A stretch of DNA of 5,493 nt from assembly GCA_007118525.1 (NCBI GenBank), contig SKRK01000357.1, positions 1 to 5,493 on the forward strand, given 5' to 3'. A program made the translations under genes and the position numbers. The DNA is from Balneolaceae bacterium (GTDB lineage: Bacteria > Bacteroidota > Rhodothermia > Balneolales > Balneolaceae). Positions 1-5,493 of this stretch are shown in pieces. The notes beneath the pieces were generated by a model, which was not told the origin of the DNA, searched no databases, and worked only from the letters and a program-made list of their open reading frames with translations. Numbering within the stretch: position 1 is the first letter of the stretch; each line of letters opens with the position of its first letter.

Positions 1-254
1 CCTTCACTTTTTGGAAAGTAGAATGTAAAATCTCCACCTGCCCTTATCACGGGTGTAAAAGCGTAGTAGCCGTCTACCCGAACTCCTAAATCATTGTCGA
101 GACTTCCAAATCCTACACCTGATCCAAATACAAGTCCGCCTCCCAATTTGAAGTCGCCTTGCTCTATTTGAGCGTGTGTATGAGTTGTTAGGCCCGATAG
201 TAATAACAGAGTAATTGTTGTAAGTGTAATTGTGAATATACTTCTCATCGTCAT
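1..254 (-). CDS. Partial secreted protein, probable outer-membrane beta-barrel (N-terminal 84 codons)
   Basis: An open frame runs from an ATG at 254 down to the left edge with no stop, so only the N-terminus is visible. Residues 1-28 form a classic signal peptide: a short basic start (MTMR), a hydrophobic Thr/Leu/Ile-rich core, and a T-H-A site suggesting SPI cleavage before Gln29. There is no lipobox cysteine. The mature start is rich in Gly and aromatic residues with alternating hydrophobic positions (KLGGGLVFGSGVGFGS, then VRVDGYYAFTPVIRAGGDF, then a strand ending FYFP). This is the pattern of small outer-membrane beta-barrel proteins in Bacteroidota-like bacteria. The family call is inferred from this pattern, since most of the protein is missing. 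An in-frame ATG at 248 (residue 3) could be the true start. No Shine-Dalgarno is visible. A repeated 10-mer lies just upstream and may be regulatory. The gene is divergent from the sigma-factor gene. Confidence 0.72.
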   Translation of the reverse strand, partial: MTMRSIFTITLTTITLLLLSGLTTHTHAQIEQGDFKLGGGLVFGSGVGFGSLDNDLGVRVDGYYAFTPVIRAGGDFTFYFPKSE

Positions 255-610
255 AATTTTAGGTCTGTTTTATTTTTTAATTGAATTGATAGGTCTGTTC
301 TTTTGGCTTAGTTAGATTACCAAGTAAGAGTGCTTACCTTTTTTAGCGTAAAATTTTGGTCAATACACTCAAATCAGTTTAACATTATTCTGAAAACATT
401 AAAAAAAATATCGATTTAAAACATCCTGCTCAAATCTCCGATGCAAAAAGATAGATAAAGAAATAGCCGGTAGTTTTTTCATGGTGCTATTATTATGTTT
501 CAGCTTGGTTTTTTAATTATGTTATTGAACTGGCTTGTTACATATATTTATGTTTTTATTAGCCTCTATTGATCCAAGCAAAGCCCCTTTAATATTATTT
601 AGTCCAGGGA
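255..610. other. AT-rich divergent intergenic region
   Basis: This 356-bp spacer lies between the divergent beta-barrel gene (minus) and sigma-factor gene (plus), and must carry both promoters. I see no believable gene in it. It holds the direct repeat at 260-299. It also has a small hairpin, GTAAG (324-328) and CTTAC (333-337) with a 4-nt loop, followed by CTTTTTT. That hairpin resembles a weak plus-strand terminator but has no plus-strand gene before it. A loose match to the Bacteroidota promoter pattern (TTG, 17-23 nt, TAnnTTTG) is TTG 525-527 with TATGTTTT 549-556, spacing 21, which would give a leader of roughly 50 nt for the sigma gene. In DNA this AT-rich such matches arise easily, so it is only a candidate. 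Confidence 0.4.
260..299. repeat. Pair of 10-bp direct repeats, 30-bp period, upstream of the beta-barrel gene
   Basis: The 10-mer TAGGTCTGTT occurs at 260-269 and again at 290-299, exactly 30 bp apart. On the minus strand it reads AACAGACCTA, and the inner copy ends only 5 nt before the ATG at 254. A 30-bp period is close to three helical turns, so a protein could contact both copies on the same DNA face. An operator role is inferred. A chance repeat in AT-rich DNA remains possible. Confidence 0.4.
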
Positions 611-1246
611 ATGTCAACCACAGAAGAATCATCACAGAATAAGCAGTCACCAAGGGAAAATGCTTCTGCAAGCAGCCTTGAAGACGATCGGCTGGTGGCT
701 GCTGCTGTTGAGGGGGATCAGGAAGCATTTCGTGACTTAATGAATAAGTACCAGAAGCCTCTCTACTATCATATTGTCAAGATGGTAAAAGATCATGAAC
801 AGGTAGAAGACCTGATTCAGGAAGCATTTGTTAAGGCCTTCGACAATTTGAAGTCATACAATACCAACTACGCCTTTTCCACCTGGCTGTATCGGATTAC
901 CACCAATCATACCATCGACTACCTGAGAAAGAAAAAGCTCAAAACCATGTCGATACATGAGCCGGTGAAGACAAAAGATGGAGATATTGCTTTCCAGCTG
1001 GAAGATGAAGGTGCTGAGACAGACCGGAAAATTATACGTAAGCAGAGACAAACTATTATTCATGAAGCTATTGAAGAGCTGCCTGAAAAATACCGGCAGG
1101 TAATTGAAATGCGCCATCTTGAAGAACTAAGCTATGATGAAATTGCTACGGAACTGGACCTTCCGTTGGGTACTGTTAAAGCACATATCTTCAGAGCGAG
1201 AGAGATGCTATACAAAGCATTAAAAGATCGCCGGGATCAGTTCTGA
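611..1246 (+). CDS. ECF-type RNA polymerase sigma factor (sigma-70 family)
   Basis: This 211-aa protein has the two-domain ECF architecture and should direct core RNA polymerase to a specific promoter set. Residues 1-25 are a polar Ser/Glu/Asn-rich extension. Region 2 spans about 38-110. It includes the LMNKYQ helix, the core-binding stretch DLIQEAFVKAF (67-77), and the -10-recognition segment FSTWLYRITTNHTIDYLRKKK (89-109). A charged linker with an EDEGAETD cluster (131-138) leads to region 4 at about 150-205. There the ELP..YR.V..MRHLEELSYDEIA helix pair and LPLGTVKAHIFRARE form the -35-binding helix-turn-helix. Region 3 is absent, as expected for ECF factors. ATG 611 is the only ATG in the open frame before region 2. 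AGGGA abuts it directly, too close to act as a normal Shine-Dalgarno. No anti-sigma gene with a recognisable zinc-binding or transmembrane domain follows. A lipoprotein gene begins 91 bp downstream. Its regulon cannot be read from this window. Confidence 0.95.
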   Translation: MSTTEESSQNKQSPRENASASSLEDDRLVAAAVEGDQEAFRDLMNKYQKPLYYHIVKMVKDHEQVEDLIQEAFVKAFDNLKSYNTNYAFSTWLYRITTNHTIDYLRKKKLKTMSIHEPVKTKDGDIAFQLEDEGAETDRKIIRKQRQTIIHEAIEELPEKYRQVIEMRHLEELSYDEIATELDLPLGTVKAHIFRAREMLYKALKDRRDQF

Positions 1247-1337
1247 AATTTCTTTTAAAAAGATGACGGTTTGGAGTCAGGTTATACGCTAATCGAGAGA
1301 ATACCAATAAACAAAAATCAAAATCAGTACCAAACCG

Positions 1338-2135
1338 ATGAATAAACCCGCCAAATCAATATTTAACAGTTCTCTTTCATTCTTGCTTGTTCTTTTTCTA
1401 TTCACGTCTTGCTCCGACAGTTCAACCGGAGTGGATGATGATCTAATGGATCCGCCAATGATTCCGGAGGCAATTCCCGTTGAAATTGGAATCGATTATT
1501 TTACCAGCTTACCCGGATACAGTGAAAAGACTGAAGCCGCATATGAGGCCTCAAGCTATACACTGCTTGCTTCGTTTACACTGACAGGCGGAACCGCGAT
1601 TGGAACGGGTTTTCTTGAACTAGCTCGATCAGAAGACGCAGTTTTTAAAAATGGCATGTGGGAATGGGCCTATTCGTTTCAGCAGGGGAGTGAGTCGCTG
1701 TCTATAAGAGTTACAGCTAAACCGGTAAGCAGCGGTTATGAATGGAGGGTATTTCTGAGCGGTAACTTTTCAGGACTGGGCCAGAGCCTTGATGAATTCC
1801 TGTTTCTCTCCGGAACCGTAAACAGTGACGGCACTGTTGGAGGCTGGAGTTACTTTACTCCGGATTCACAAAATCCTTTTATGACCTACAACTGGAAGGT
1901 CACTTCAGCAACCGTATATGAAGCTGAATACACGTTCACAGATCCGGATGAGGGAACGGTATTCACAATAAGCTATAAAAGAGAGGGAGTGGAAAACTAT
2001 ATCAATCTGACAGGCGATGATTTTGAGTCCGGCATTGATGTATACTGGAATACATCCACACGTACAGGTTACATTGTTGAAGACGGAGTAAAAAGATGTT
2101 GGGATTCAAACTTTGAAGAGACAGCGTGCAGCTAA
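1338..2135 (+). CDS. Unrecognised SPII lipoprotein, beta-rich, function unknown
   Basis: I do not recognise a family for this 265-aa protein. The N-terminus is a lipoprotein signal: basic MNKPAK, a hydrophobic core (about 12-22), and a lipobox LFTSC that places the lipidated Cys at residue 25. The mature start (CSDSSTGVDDD) is acidic. Acidic residues just after the Cys are known to favour surface export of lipoproteins in some Bacteroidota, so surface display is possible but inferred. Residues about 75-250 are Gly-, Ser- and aromatic-rich with alternating strands (for example EWRVFLSGNFSG, GTVGGWSYF, YEAEYTF), suggesting an all-beta sandwich or barrel-like domain. The only mature cysteines besides Cys25 are C254 and C264 near the C-terminus, which could form a disulfide. 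The signal peptide fixes the ATG start. No Shine-Dalgarno is seen. The gene follows the sigma factor on the same strand after 91 bp and may be co-transcribed with it or be one of its targets. A terminator follows at 2258-2305. Confidence 0.85.
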   Translation: MNKPAKSIFNSSLSFLLVLFLFTSCSDSSTGVDDDLMDPPMIPEAIPVEIGIDYFTSLPGYSEKTEAAYEASSYTLLASFTLTGGTAIGTGFLELARSEDAVFKNGMWEWAYSFQQGSESLSIRVTAKPVSSGYEWRVFLSGNFSGLGQSLDEFLFLSGTVNSDGTVGGWSYFTPDSQNPFMTYNWKVTSATVYEAEYTFTDPDEGTVFTISYKREGVENYINLTGDDFESGIDVYWNTSTRTGYIVEDGVKRCWDSNFEETACS

Positions 2136-2223
2136 AGAGGGGCGATTGAAAACGCATTAAGGAAATGATATTCCTTAGCTTGAAAATGCAGGGTCATTTA
2201 CTCATTTGATGCTTTTCACATCG

Positions 2224-2333
2224 TTAATACCCGGGTTCGATTAATAATATGTCGATTGAGGCCCTGAAAGTCCCCTCTCTGGAAAAGGAGGGGAGCCTCT
2301 TTTTTGAAATTTTAGAATCGAACTCAGGTTTAA
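2224..2333. repeat. Imperfect inverted-repeat element enclosing a hairpin (MITE/REP-like candidate)
   Basis: The left arm (2224-2242, TTAATACCCGGGTTCGATT) and right arm (2316-2333, AATCGAACTCAGGTTTAA) are inverted copies. About 16 positions agree, with two transitions and one single-base gap. Both ends finish in TTAA. Between the arms sits the GC-rich hairpin at 2258-2299, so the whole 110 bp could fold into one nested structure. The right arm overlaps the queG stop codon (2330-2332). A short element with terminal inverted repeats and no gene fits a MITE or REP-type dispersed repeat. Without other genomic copies this is inference. It could also be an elaborate bidirectional terminator region between convergent genes. 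Confidence 0.45.
2258..2305 (+). terminator. Rho-independent terminator after the lipoprotein gene
   Basis: TCCCCTC (2271-2277) pairs perfectly with GAGGGGA (2288-2294) around a 10-nt loop. An outer helix GAGGC (2258-2262) pairs with GCCTC (2295-2299), leaving an 8-nt bulge on the 5' side. Six T residues follow at 2300-2305, so termination should act on plus-strand transcripts from the lipoprotein gene, about 120-160 nt past its stop. In the minus direction the same hairpin has no T tract, so it is a poor terminator for queG. Confidence 0.65.
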
Positions 2334-3283
2334 TCATTTTTTTCTGACAGATTTTTTTGAACGATTGCTGCCTGGTCTGTGAAGTGCTTATAACCGGCCC
2401 TGCGGACCGGGCTGCCTTCAAAAACGGAGTCAAACTCCTCCTTGGTGATTTCACTCCATTGGCGATCTTCGGGATAGAGCACTTTTTCTCTCGGTTTCAA
2501 ATCCTCTATGTGGCCATATTCAGCTTTTCGGTTCCAGGGACAAACATCCTGGCAGATATCACATCCAAACATCCACTCTCCGAGCTGTTCCTGAAATTCG
2601 GATGGGATATTGTCTTTAAGCTCGATTGTGAGATAGGAGATACACCGGCTCCCATCTACTTTAAAGGGCTCATAGATGGCATCGGTAGGGCATGCGTCAA
2701 TACAGCGGGTACAAGTGCCGCAGTGCTCAGTTTCGGGCGCGTCGTAGACAAAGGGCACGTCAATGATCATCTCGCCGATCAGAAACCAGGAGCCATGCGT
2801 TTTGTTTAGCAGATTGCTGTTTTTGCCAATCCAACCGAGGCCTGCACGCTGCGCCCACGCTTTATCCATAACAGGCGCTGAATCTACAAAAATACGGCCC
2901 TGGATTTCACCGAATGTCTCTTCCGCGAATTTGAAGAGTTTCTTCAGCCGGTTCTTAAATACTTTGTGATAATCCCTTCCCCTGGCATACTTGGCAATTT
3001 TGGGACCACCTGTTCTTAAATCATACGCTTCATTCTCTTTAAAACGGTACCCGGCGATAACGCTTACCACACTTTTAGCGCCGGGTACCAGCAGGGTAGG
3101 GTTGATGCGCTTGTCAAAGTTGTTCTCCATCCAGCCCATTGTGCCATGCCTGTTCTGGTTCAGCCACTCCTCCAGCTGCCTGGCTTCCTTATCCAGCGGT
3201 TCAGCCTTTGCAAAGCCGCACTGGTCGAATCCAAGCTCGAGGGCTTTAGCCCGAATTTTCAATGTAGCTGTTAATGGATCCAT
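2330..3283 (-). CDS. queG: tRNA epoxyqueuosine(34) reductase QueG
   Basis: QueG carries out the last step of queuosine synthesis, reducing epoxyqueuosine to queuosine at the wobble position of GUN-anticodon tRNAs. It uses cobalamin and two [4Fe-4S] clusters in the cytoplasm. The 317-aa protein shows the N-terminal DUF1730/cobalamin-binding domain (about 1-180, including VDSAPVMDKAWAQRAGLGWIGKN at 133-155). Asp134 matches the conserved active-site Asp described for this family. A ferredoxin-like domain follows. Its Cys ligands are C188, C191, C194 and C198 (CGTCTRCIDACP), C214, and C241, C244 and C248 (CDICQDVCPW), so all eight are present. In known structures C188/C191/C194/C248 and C198/C214/C241/C244 each hold one cluster. 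The tail contains SPVRRAGYKHF (291-301). It lacks the longer HEAT-like C-terminus of the roughly 380-aa E. coli type, so it is a short-form but apparently intact enzyme. The ATG start has no Shine-Dalgarno and lies 17 nt after a hairpin terminator. Its stop lies inside the inverted repeat at 2224-2333. Confidence 0.97.
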   Translation of the reverse strand: MDPLTATLKIRAKALELGFDQCGFAKAEPLDKEARQLEEWLNQNRHGTMGWMENNFDKRINPTLLVPGAKSVVSVIAGYRFKENEAYDLRTGGPKIAKYARGRDYHKVFKNRLKKLFKFAEETFGEIQGRIFVDSAPVMDKAWAQRAGLGWIGKNSNLLNKTHGSWFLIGEMIIDVPFVYDAPETEHCGTCTRCIDACPTDAIYEPFKVDGSRCISYLTIELKDNIPSEFQEQLGEWMFGCDICQDVCPWNRKAEYGHIEDLKPREKVLYPEDRQWSEITKEEFDSVFEGSPVRRAGYKHFTDQAAIVQKNLSEKND

Positions 3284-3300
3284 TGATATAAACTAAGCAT

Positions 3301-3338
3301 AAAAAAATCGTGCTGCGAAAATTCACGGCACGATTTTT
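3301..3338 (-). terminator. Strong hairpin terminator between the FKBP gene and queG
   Basis: AAAAATCGTGC (3303-3313) and GCACGATTTTT (3328-3338) form a perfect 11-bp stem around a 14-nt loop. Read on the minus strand, the stem ends in a run of seven T (3307-3301), a typical intrinsic terminator for the FKBP transcript. It could also act in the plus direction. It lies about 113 nt past the FKBP stop and only 17 nt before the queG ATG, so it may instead sit inside the queG leader. Confidence 0.7.
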
Positions 3339-3450
3339 AAATTTTTGTGAGATTGATGCGGCACCGCTTTACGCAGCGCGGCAATTCCCAAACCAATATA
3401 AAATCTTTCGCATGTCTGCCGACCCGCAGAGCAGCGGCAAAAAGGTTTAA
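3339..3450. other. Intergenic spacer with two GC-rich patches
   Basis: Two patches stand out against the AT-rich spacers elsewhere: 3357-3383 (19 of 27 bases are G or C) and about 3416-3438. The second can fold as TGCCG (3417-3421) with CGGCA (3435-3439), or alternatively CCGC (3424-3427) with GCGG (3434-3437). No T tract follows either fold. I see no tRNA, no known riboswitch such as preQ1, and no convincing gene. It may be a dispersed repeat, a relic, or a structured leader or 3' UTR. Confidence 0.35.
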
Positions 3451-4164
3451 TTACTTAATATCGATCAGTTCAATTTCAAAGATCAAAACGGCTCCTGGAG
3501 GAATAATACTTCCGGGAGGTGGATTGTCTCCATAACCGAGCTCTGAAGGAATGAAAAACTCATAGGTTGCGCCTTCTCTCATCAATTGTACACCTTCTGT
3601 CCAGCCCGAAATTACGCGGTTTAATGGAAATGTGGCAGTTTGATTGCGAGAATGTGAGCTGTCGAACTCTTCACCGGTAACAAGGGTACCCTTGTAGTGT
3701 ACTTCAACTTCATCAGTGGCATCCGGACGATCGCCGGTTCCCTCTTCGATCACGCGATACTGCAGACCGGACTCAGTAACCGTGACACCATCCTTTTGGG
3801 CATTCTCTTCAAGAAATTGCCGGGCCTCTTCTCTGTTCACCTCTGCTTCCTGAGATCTGCGAACAGATTCAGCTAACTGAAGTTCGCTCAAATAATCTTG
3901 TATTACGGACTGCATGGCCATGTTGTCGATATCGGCATCGTCACCTTCGAGAGCTTTTTGCAAGCCTGCCAGGTAGTTGTTATAGTCTAGATCCGTGAGG
4001 CCTTCCTGCGCCATTCCCGAGCCCTGCAGGTAACCAATGCTGTAACTTACTGAGTCCAGTTTTGAGTCTAAACTGGCACTTGCACGCTGTTGAGGGGTGT
4101 TACACGCAGATAGCAATGCTATCGCCAATGTAAACAATAGAGATGTTTGGAATAAAAGTTTCAT
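3451..4164 (-). CDS. FKBP-type peptidyl-prolyl cis-trans isomerase lipoprotein (FkpA/Mip-like)
   Basis: This 237-aa enzyme should speed cis-trans isomerisation of Xaa-Pro bonds in envelope proteins. A signal peptide with lipobox LLSAC puts the lipidated Cys at residue 21, so it is anchored to a membrane facing the periplasm. Residues about 35-122 form a helical, charged segment (SVSYSIGYLQGSGM, then NREEARQFLEENA) like the N-terminal dimerisation domain of FkpA and Mip proteins. Next come the usual ESGLQYRVIEEGTG linker (131-144) and the FKBP catalytic domain (about 145-237). All the classic active-site residues are visible: Y157, F167, D168, F179, V184, I185, W188, Y211 and F229. An active isomerase is therefore expected. 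The ATG at 4164 is set by the signal peptide. No Shine-Dalgarno is seen. The gene is divergent from the DEAD-box helicase and upstream of queG on the same strand, with a terminator between them. Confidence 0.95.
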   Translation of the reverse strand: MKLLFQTSLLFTLAIALLSACNTPQQRASASLDSKLDSVSYSIGYLQGSGMAQEGLTDLDYNNYLAGLQKALEGDDADIDNMAMQSVIQDYLSELQLAESVRRSQEAEVNREEARQFLEENAQKDGVTVTESGLQYRVIEEGTGDRPDATDEVEVHYKGTLVTGEEFDSSHSRNQTATFPLNRVISGWTEGVQLMREGATYEFFIPSELGYGDNPPPGSIIPPGAVLIFEIELIDIK

Positions 4165-4335
4165 AAAATAGAGTTGTAGATTTGATTAAAACAAGTTTTG
4201 CAAAGCTCAATAACAGCTATCGGCTTTGAATTCGTGACCTTTAAAGATAAAACTAAAATCTTGAAATTAACTTGTTATATTACGGTTCTGAAAATAAACA
4301 GATATCAAACCATTACTAAACAATTTTTTTGACAT
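4165..4335. promoter_or_regulatory. Divergent promoter region between the FKBP and helicase genes
   Basis: This 171-bp AT-rich spacer must hold the promoters of both flanking genes. AACAAGTT (4190-4197) and AACTTGTT (4269-4276) form an 8-bp inverted repeat with a 71-bp centre, and CAAAGC (4201-4206) pairs with GCTTTG (4223-4228). Neither is strong evidence of a binding site. TTG 4261-4263 followed after 17 nt by TACGGTTC is only a partial fit to the Bacteroidota TTG / TAnnTTTG pattern. I could not assign either promoter firmly. Confidence 0.35.
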
Positions 4336-5493
4336 TTGAAGTTTACTGAATTTAATCTATCCGAGTCTCTTTTAGCCGGCCTTCGAGACATACAATTTAC
4401 TGAGCCAACAGCCATACAGGAGAAAGCTATTCCTATTGTAACGGCCGGCAAAGATTTAATTGCAACTGCGCAAACCGGTACCGGTAAAACCGGGGCTTTT
4501 ATAATACCCATTATGGAGCGGGTATTGCAGAGTGAAAGAAAAGGTGTGAAAGCGCTGATTGTCAGCCCAACGCGCGAACTTGCTTCTCAAATTGACGAGC
4601 AGGTATTTGCTATTGGATATCACGCTGGAATTTCTTCAGCAACGGTTATTGGCGGCAGCGATTTCGCTGTTCAGGCCAAAGCCTTAAAAGCAGGTGTGGA
4701 CATTATTGTGGCTACACCCGGGCGCCTGATAGACCAGAATAAAGTTGTTGGTATAGATTTTTCGAATCTCGAGTATCTTGTACTCGACGAAGCCGACAGA
4801 ATGCTGGATATGGGTTTCATGCCCGATATCAAAAAGATCATCTCATGGCTGCCTGAGAAGCGTCAAACACTTCTCTTCTCTGCAACCATGCCGAATGAAA
4901 TTAAGAAGCTGGCTTCTTCTATCATGAAGGATCCTGAGAGCGTGGCAATTGAACGATCCAAGCCATCTCAATCTGTAGAGCAGAGAGCTTATACATTGCG
5001 CAGCAATCAGAAAGTTCCGTTAGTTAAAAAAATATTTAAGAGTCTTACATGGGATTCATGCATTATATTCACCTCTACAAAAAAGGGAACGGATGAGTTA
5101 CATCGCCTTCTGAAAAAAGAGGGGATTAAATCTGAAAGTATTCATGGCGACCGAACACAGGATGAGCGCAACAGAGCCCTGTCTGCATTTAAAAATGGTC
5201 AGGTTCCGGTTATTGTAGCAACAGATGTACTTGCCCGGGGTATTGATATCAAAGGGGTATCAATCATAATTAACTATGATGTTCCCAATAATACAGACGA
5301 TTATATACATCGAATTGGCAGAACGGGACGCTATGACAAGTCAGGTATTGCAATTACGTTTGTAACACGCCGCGACAGCCGTACTTTCCAGACCATCGAG
5401 GATATAAAGGGAAATAAGATTAAAAAGATTGATCTGCCTGAAAACTTTGGCGAACGTTCTGAGTTTTCGTGGGAAGATGATTTATCAGGTGCA
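4336..5493 (+). CDS. DEAD-box ATP-dependent RNA helicase, RhlE-like (3' end beyond window)
   Basis: The frame stays open for 386 codons to the right edge, so the C-terminus is missing. The protein unwinds or remodels RNA using ATP in the cytoplasm. All core motifs are present in order: Q motif (F21, P24-T25, Q28), motif I AQTGTGKT (45-52), Ia PTREL (78-82), GG (106-107), Ib TPGR (127-130), II DEAD (151-154), III SAT (182-184), IV IIFTSTKK (243-250), V TDVLARGID (296-304) and VI HRIGRTGR (325-332). DEADRMLDMGF favours the RhlE-type subgroup, but this is a tentative placement. The frame has a stop at 4330-4332 and its first ATG is codon 60, after motif I. The start must therefore be TTG 4336, giving a typical M-KFTEFNLSESLL opening. 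No Shine-Dalgarno precedes it. Both RecA-like lobes appear complete. The residues after about 365 start the variable tail. Confidence 0.95.
   Translation, partial: MKFTEFNLSESLLAGLRDIQFTEPTAIQEKAIPIVTAGKDLIATAQTGTGKTGAFIIPIMERVLQSERKGVKALIVSPTRELASQIDEQVFAIGYHAGISSATVIGGSDFAVQAKALKAGVDIIVATPGRLIDQNKVVGIDFSNLEYLVLDEADRMLDMGFMPDIKKIISWLPEKRQTLLFSATMPNEIKKLASSIMKDPESVAIERSKPSQSVEQRAYTLRSNQKVPLVKKIFKSLTWDSCIIFTSTKKGTDELHRLLKKEGIKSESIHGDRTQDERNRALSAFKNGQVPVIVATDVLARGIDIKGVSIIINYDVPNNTDDYIHRIGRTGRYDKSGIAITFVTRRDSRTFQTIEDIKGNKIKKIDLPENFGERSEFSWEDDLSGA

Noticed and set aside
324..344. Small hairpin plus T run in the left spacer, as a terminator
   Set aside because: The stem is only 5 bp and no plus-strand gene precedes it. 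It was kept only as a note in the spacer entry.
854..1117. 87-codon minus-strand open frame inside the sigma-factor gene
   Set aside because: It is antisense to well-conserved sigma regions 2 and 4 and has no features of its own.
2157..2178. 7-bp hairpin (TAAGGAA / TTCCTTA) shortly after the lipoprotein stop, as a terminator
   Set aside because: The stem is AT-rich and no T tract follows. The hairpin at 2258-2305 is a much better terminator.
2230..2242. tRNA T-arm-like string GGGTTCGATT
   Set aside because: No acceptor, D or anticodon arms can be found around it. The same string is explained as an arm of the inverted repeat.
2357..2809. 150-codon plus-strand open frame opposite queG
   Set aside because: It lies wholly inside queG, whose protein is unmistakable. 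The frame shows no domain and is an antisense shadow.
3284..3450. preQ1 or other queuosine-related riboswitch upstream of queG
   Set aside because: I could not find the compact preQ1 aptamer pattern (a C-rich loop with an A-rich tail pseudoknot). QueG is also usually not the riboswitch-controlled gene.
3347..3535. 62-codon plus-strand open frame across the queG-FKBP spacer
   Set aside because: It ends antisense to the FKBP C-terminus, has basic low-information composition and no recognisable motif. The GC-rich patch explains the open frame.
4190..4276. 8-bp inverted repeat in the FKBP-helicase spacer as an operator
   Set aside because: The 71-bp separation and AT-rich composition make a chance match likely, and nothing else supports an operator.

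Overview
The window looks like ordinary chromosomal DNA of a Gram-negative bacterium, most probably from the Bacteroidota / Rhodothermota / Balneolota side of the tree. That placement is inferred. It rests on two SPII lipoproteins, an outer-membrane beta-barrel start, a short-form QueG, AT-rich spacers, and the lack of a well-spaced Shine-Dalgarno at every start codon. No rRNA, tRNA, CRISPR array, transposase, phage gene or toxin/antitoxin module was found.

Layout from left to right. Positions 1-254 (minus) hold the N-terminal part of a secreted, probably outer-membrane beta-barrel protein that runs off the left edge. An AT-rich 356-bp spacer (255-610) separates it from a divergent ECF-type sigma factor (611-1246, plus). 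After 91 bp comes an unrecognised lipoprotein (1338-2135, plus). A plus-strand terminator hairpin follows, nested inside a roughly 110-bp imperfect inverted repeat (2224-2333) whose right arm covers the stop codon of queG. queG (2330-3283, minus) encodes epoxyqueuosine reductase with all eight iron-sulfur ligands. Upstream of it on the same strand is an FKBP-type peptidyl-prolyl isomerase lipoprotein (3451-4164, minus). The two are separated by a strong hairpin terminator and two GC-rich patches. Divergent from the FKBP gene is a DEAD-box RNA helicase (4336 to the right edge, plus). It has no ATG before its ATP-binding motif and almost certainly starts at TTG 4336.

Functionally this is a mix of housekeeping and envelope genes: transcription initiation (sigma), tRNA wobble modification (QueG), periplasmic protein folding (FKBP), RNA remodelling (helicase) and two envelope proteins. 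They do not form one obvious pathway. The sigma factor and the following lipoprotein could share a transcript, since no convincing terminator lies between them and one follows the lipoprotein. QueG and FKBP share a strand but are separated by a terminator.

I found no convincing undescribed system. The points most worth checking are the nested inverted-repeat element at 2224-2333, the terminator lying only 17 nt before queG, the sigma factor paired with an unknown lipoprotein instead of a recognisable anti-sigma, and the TTG start of the helicase.
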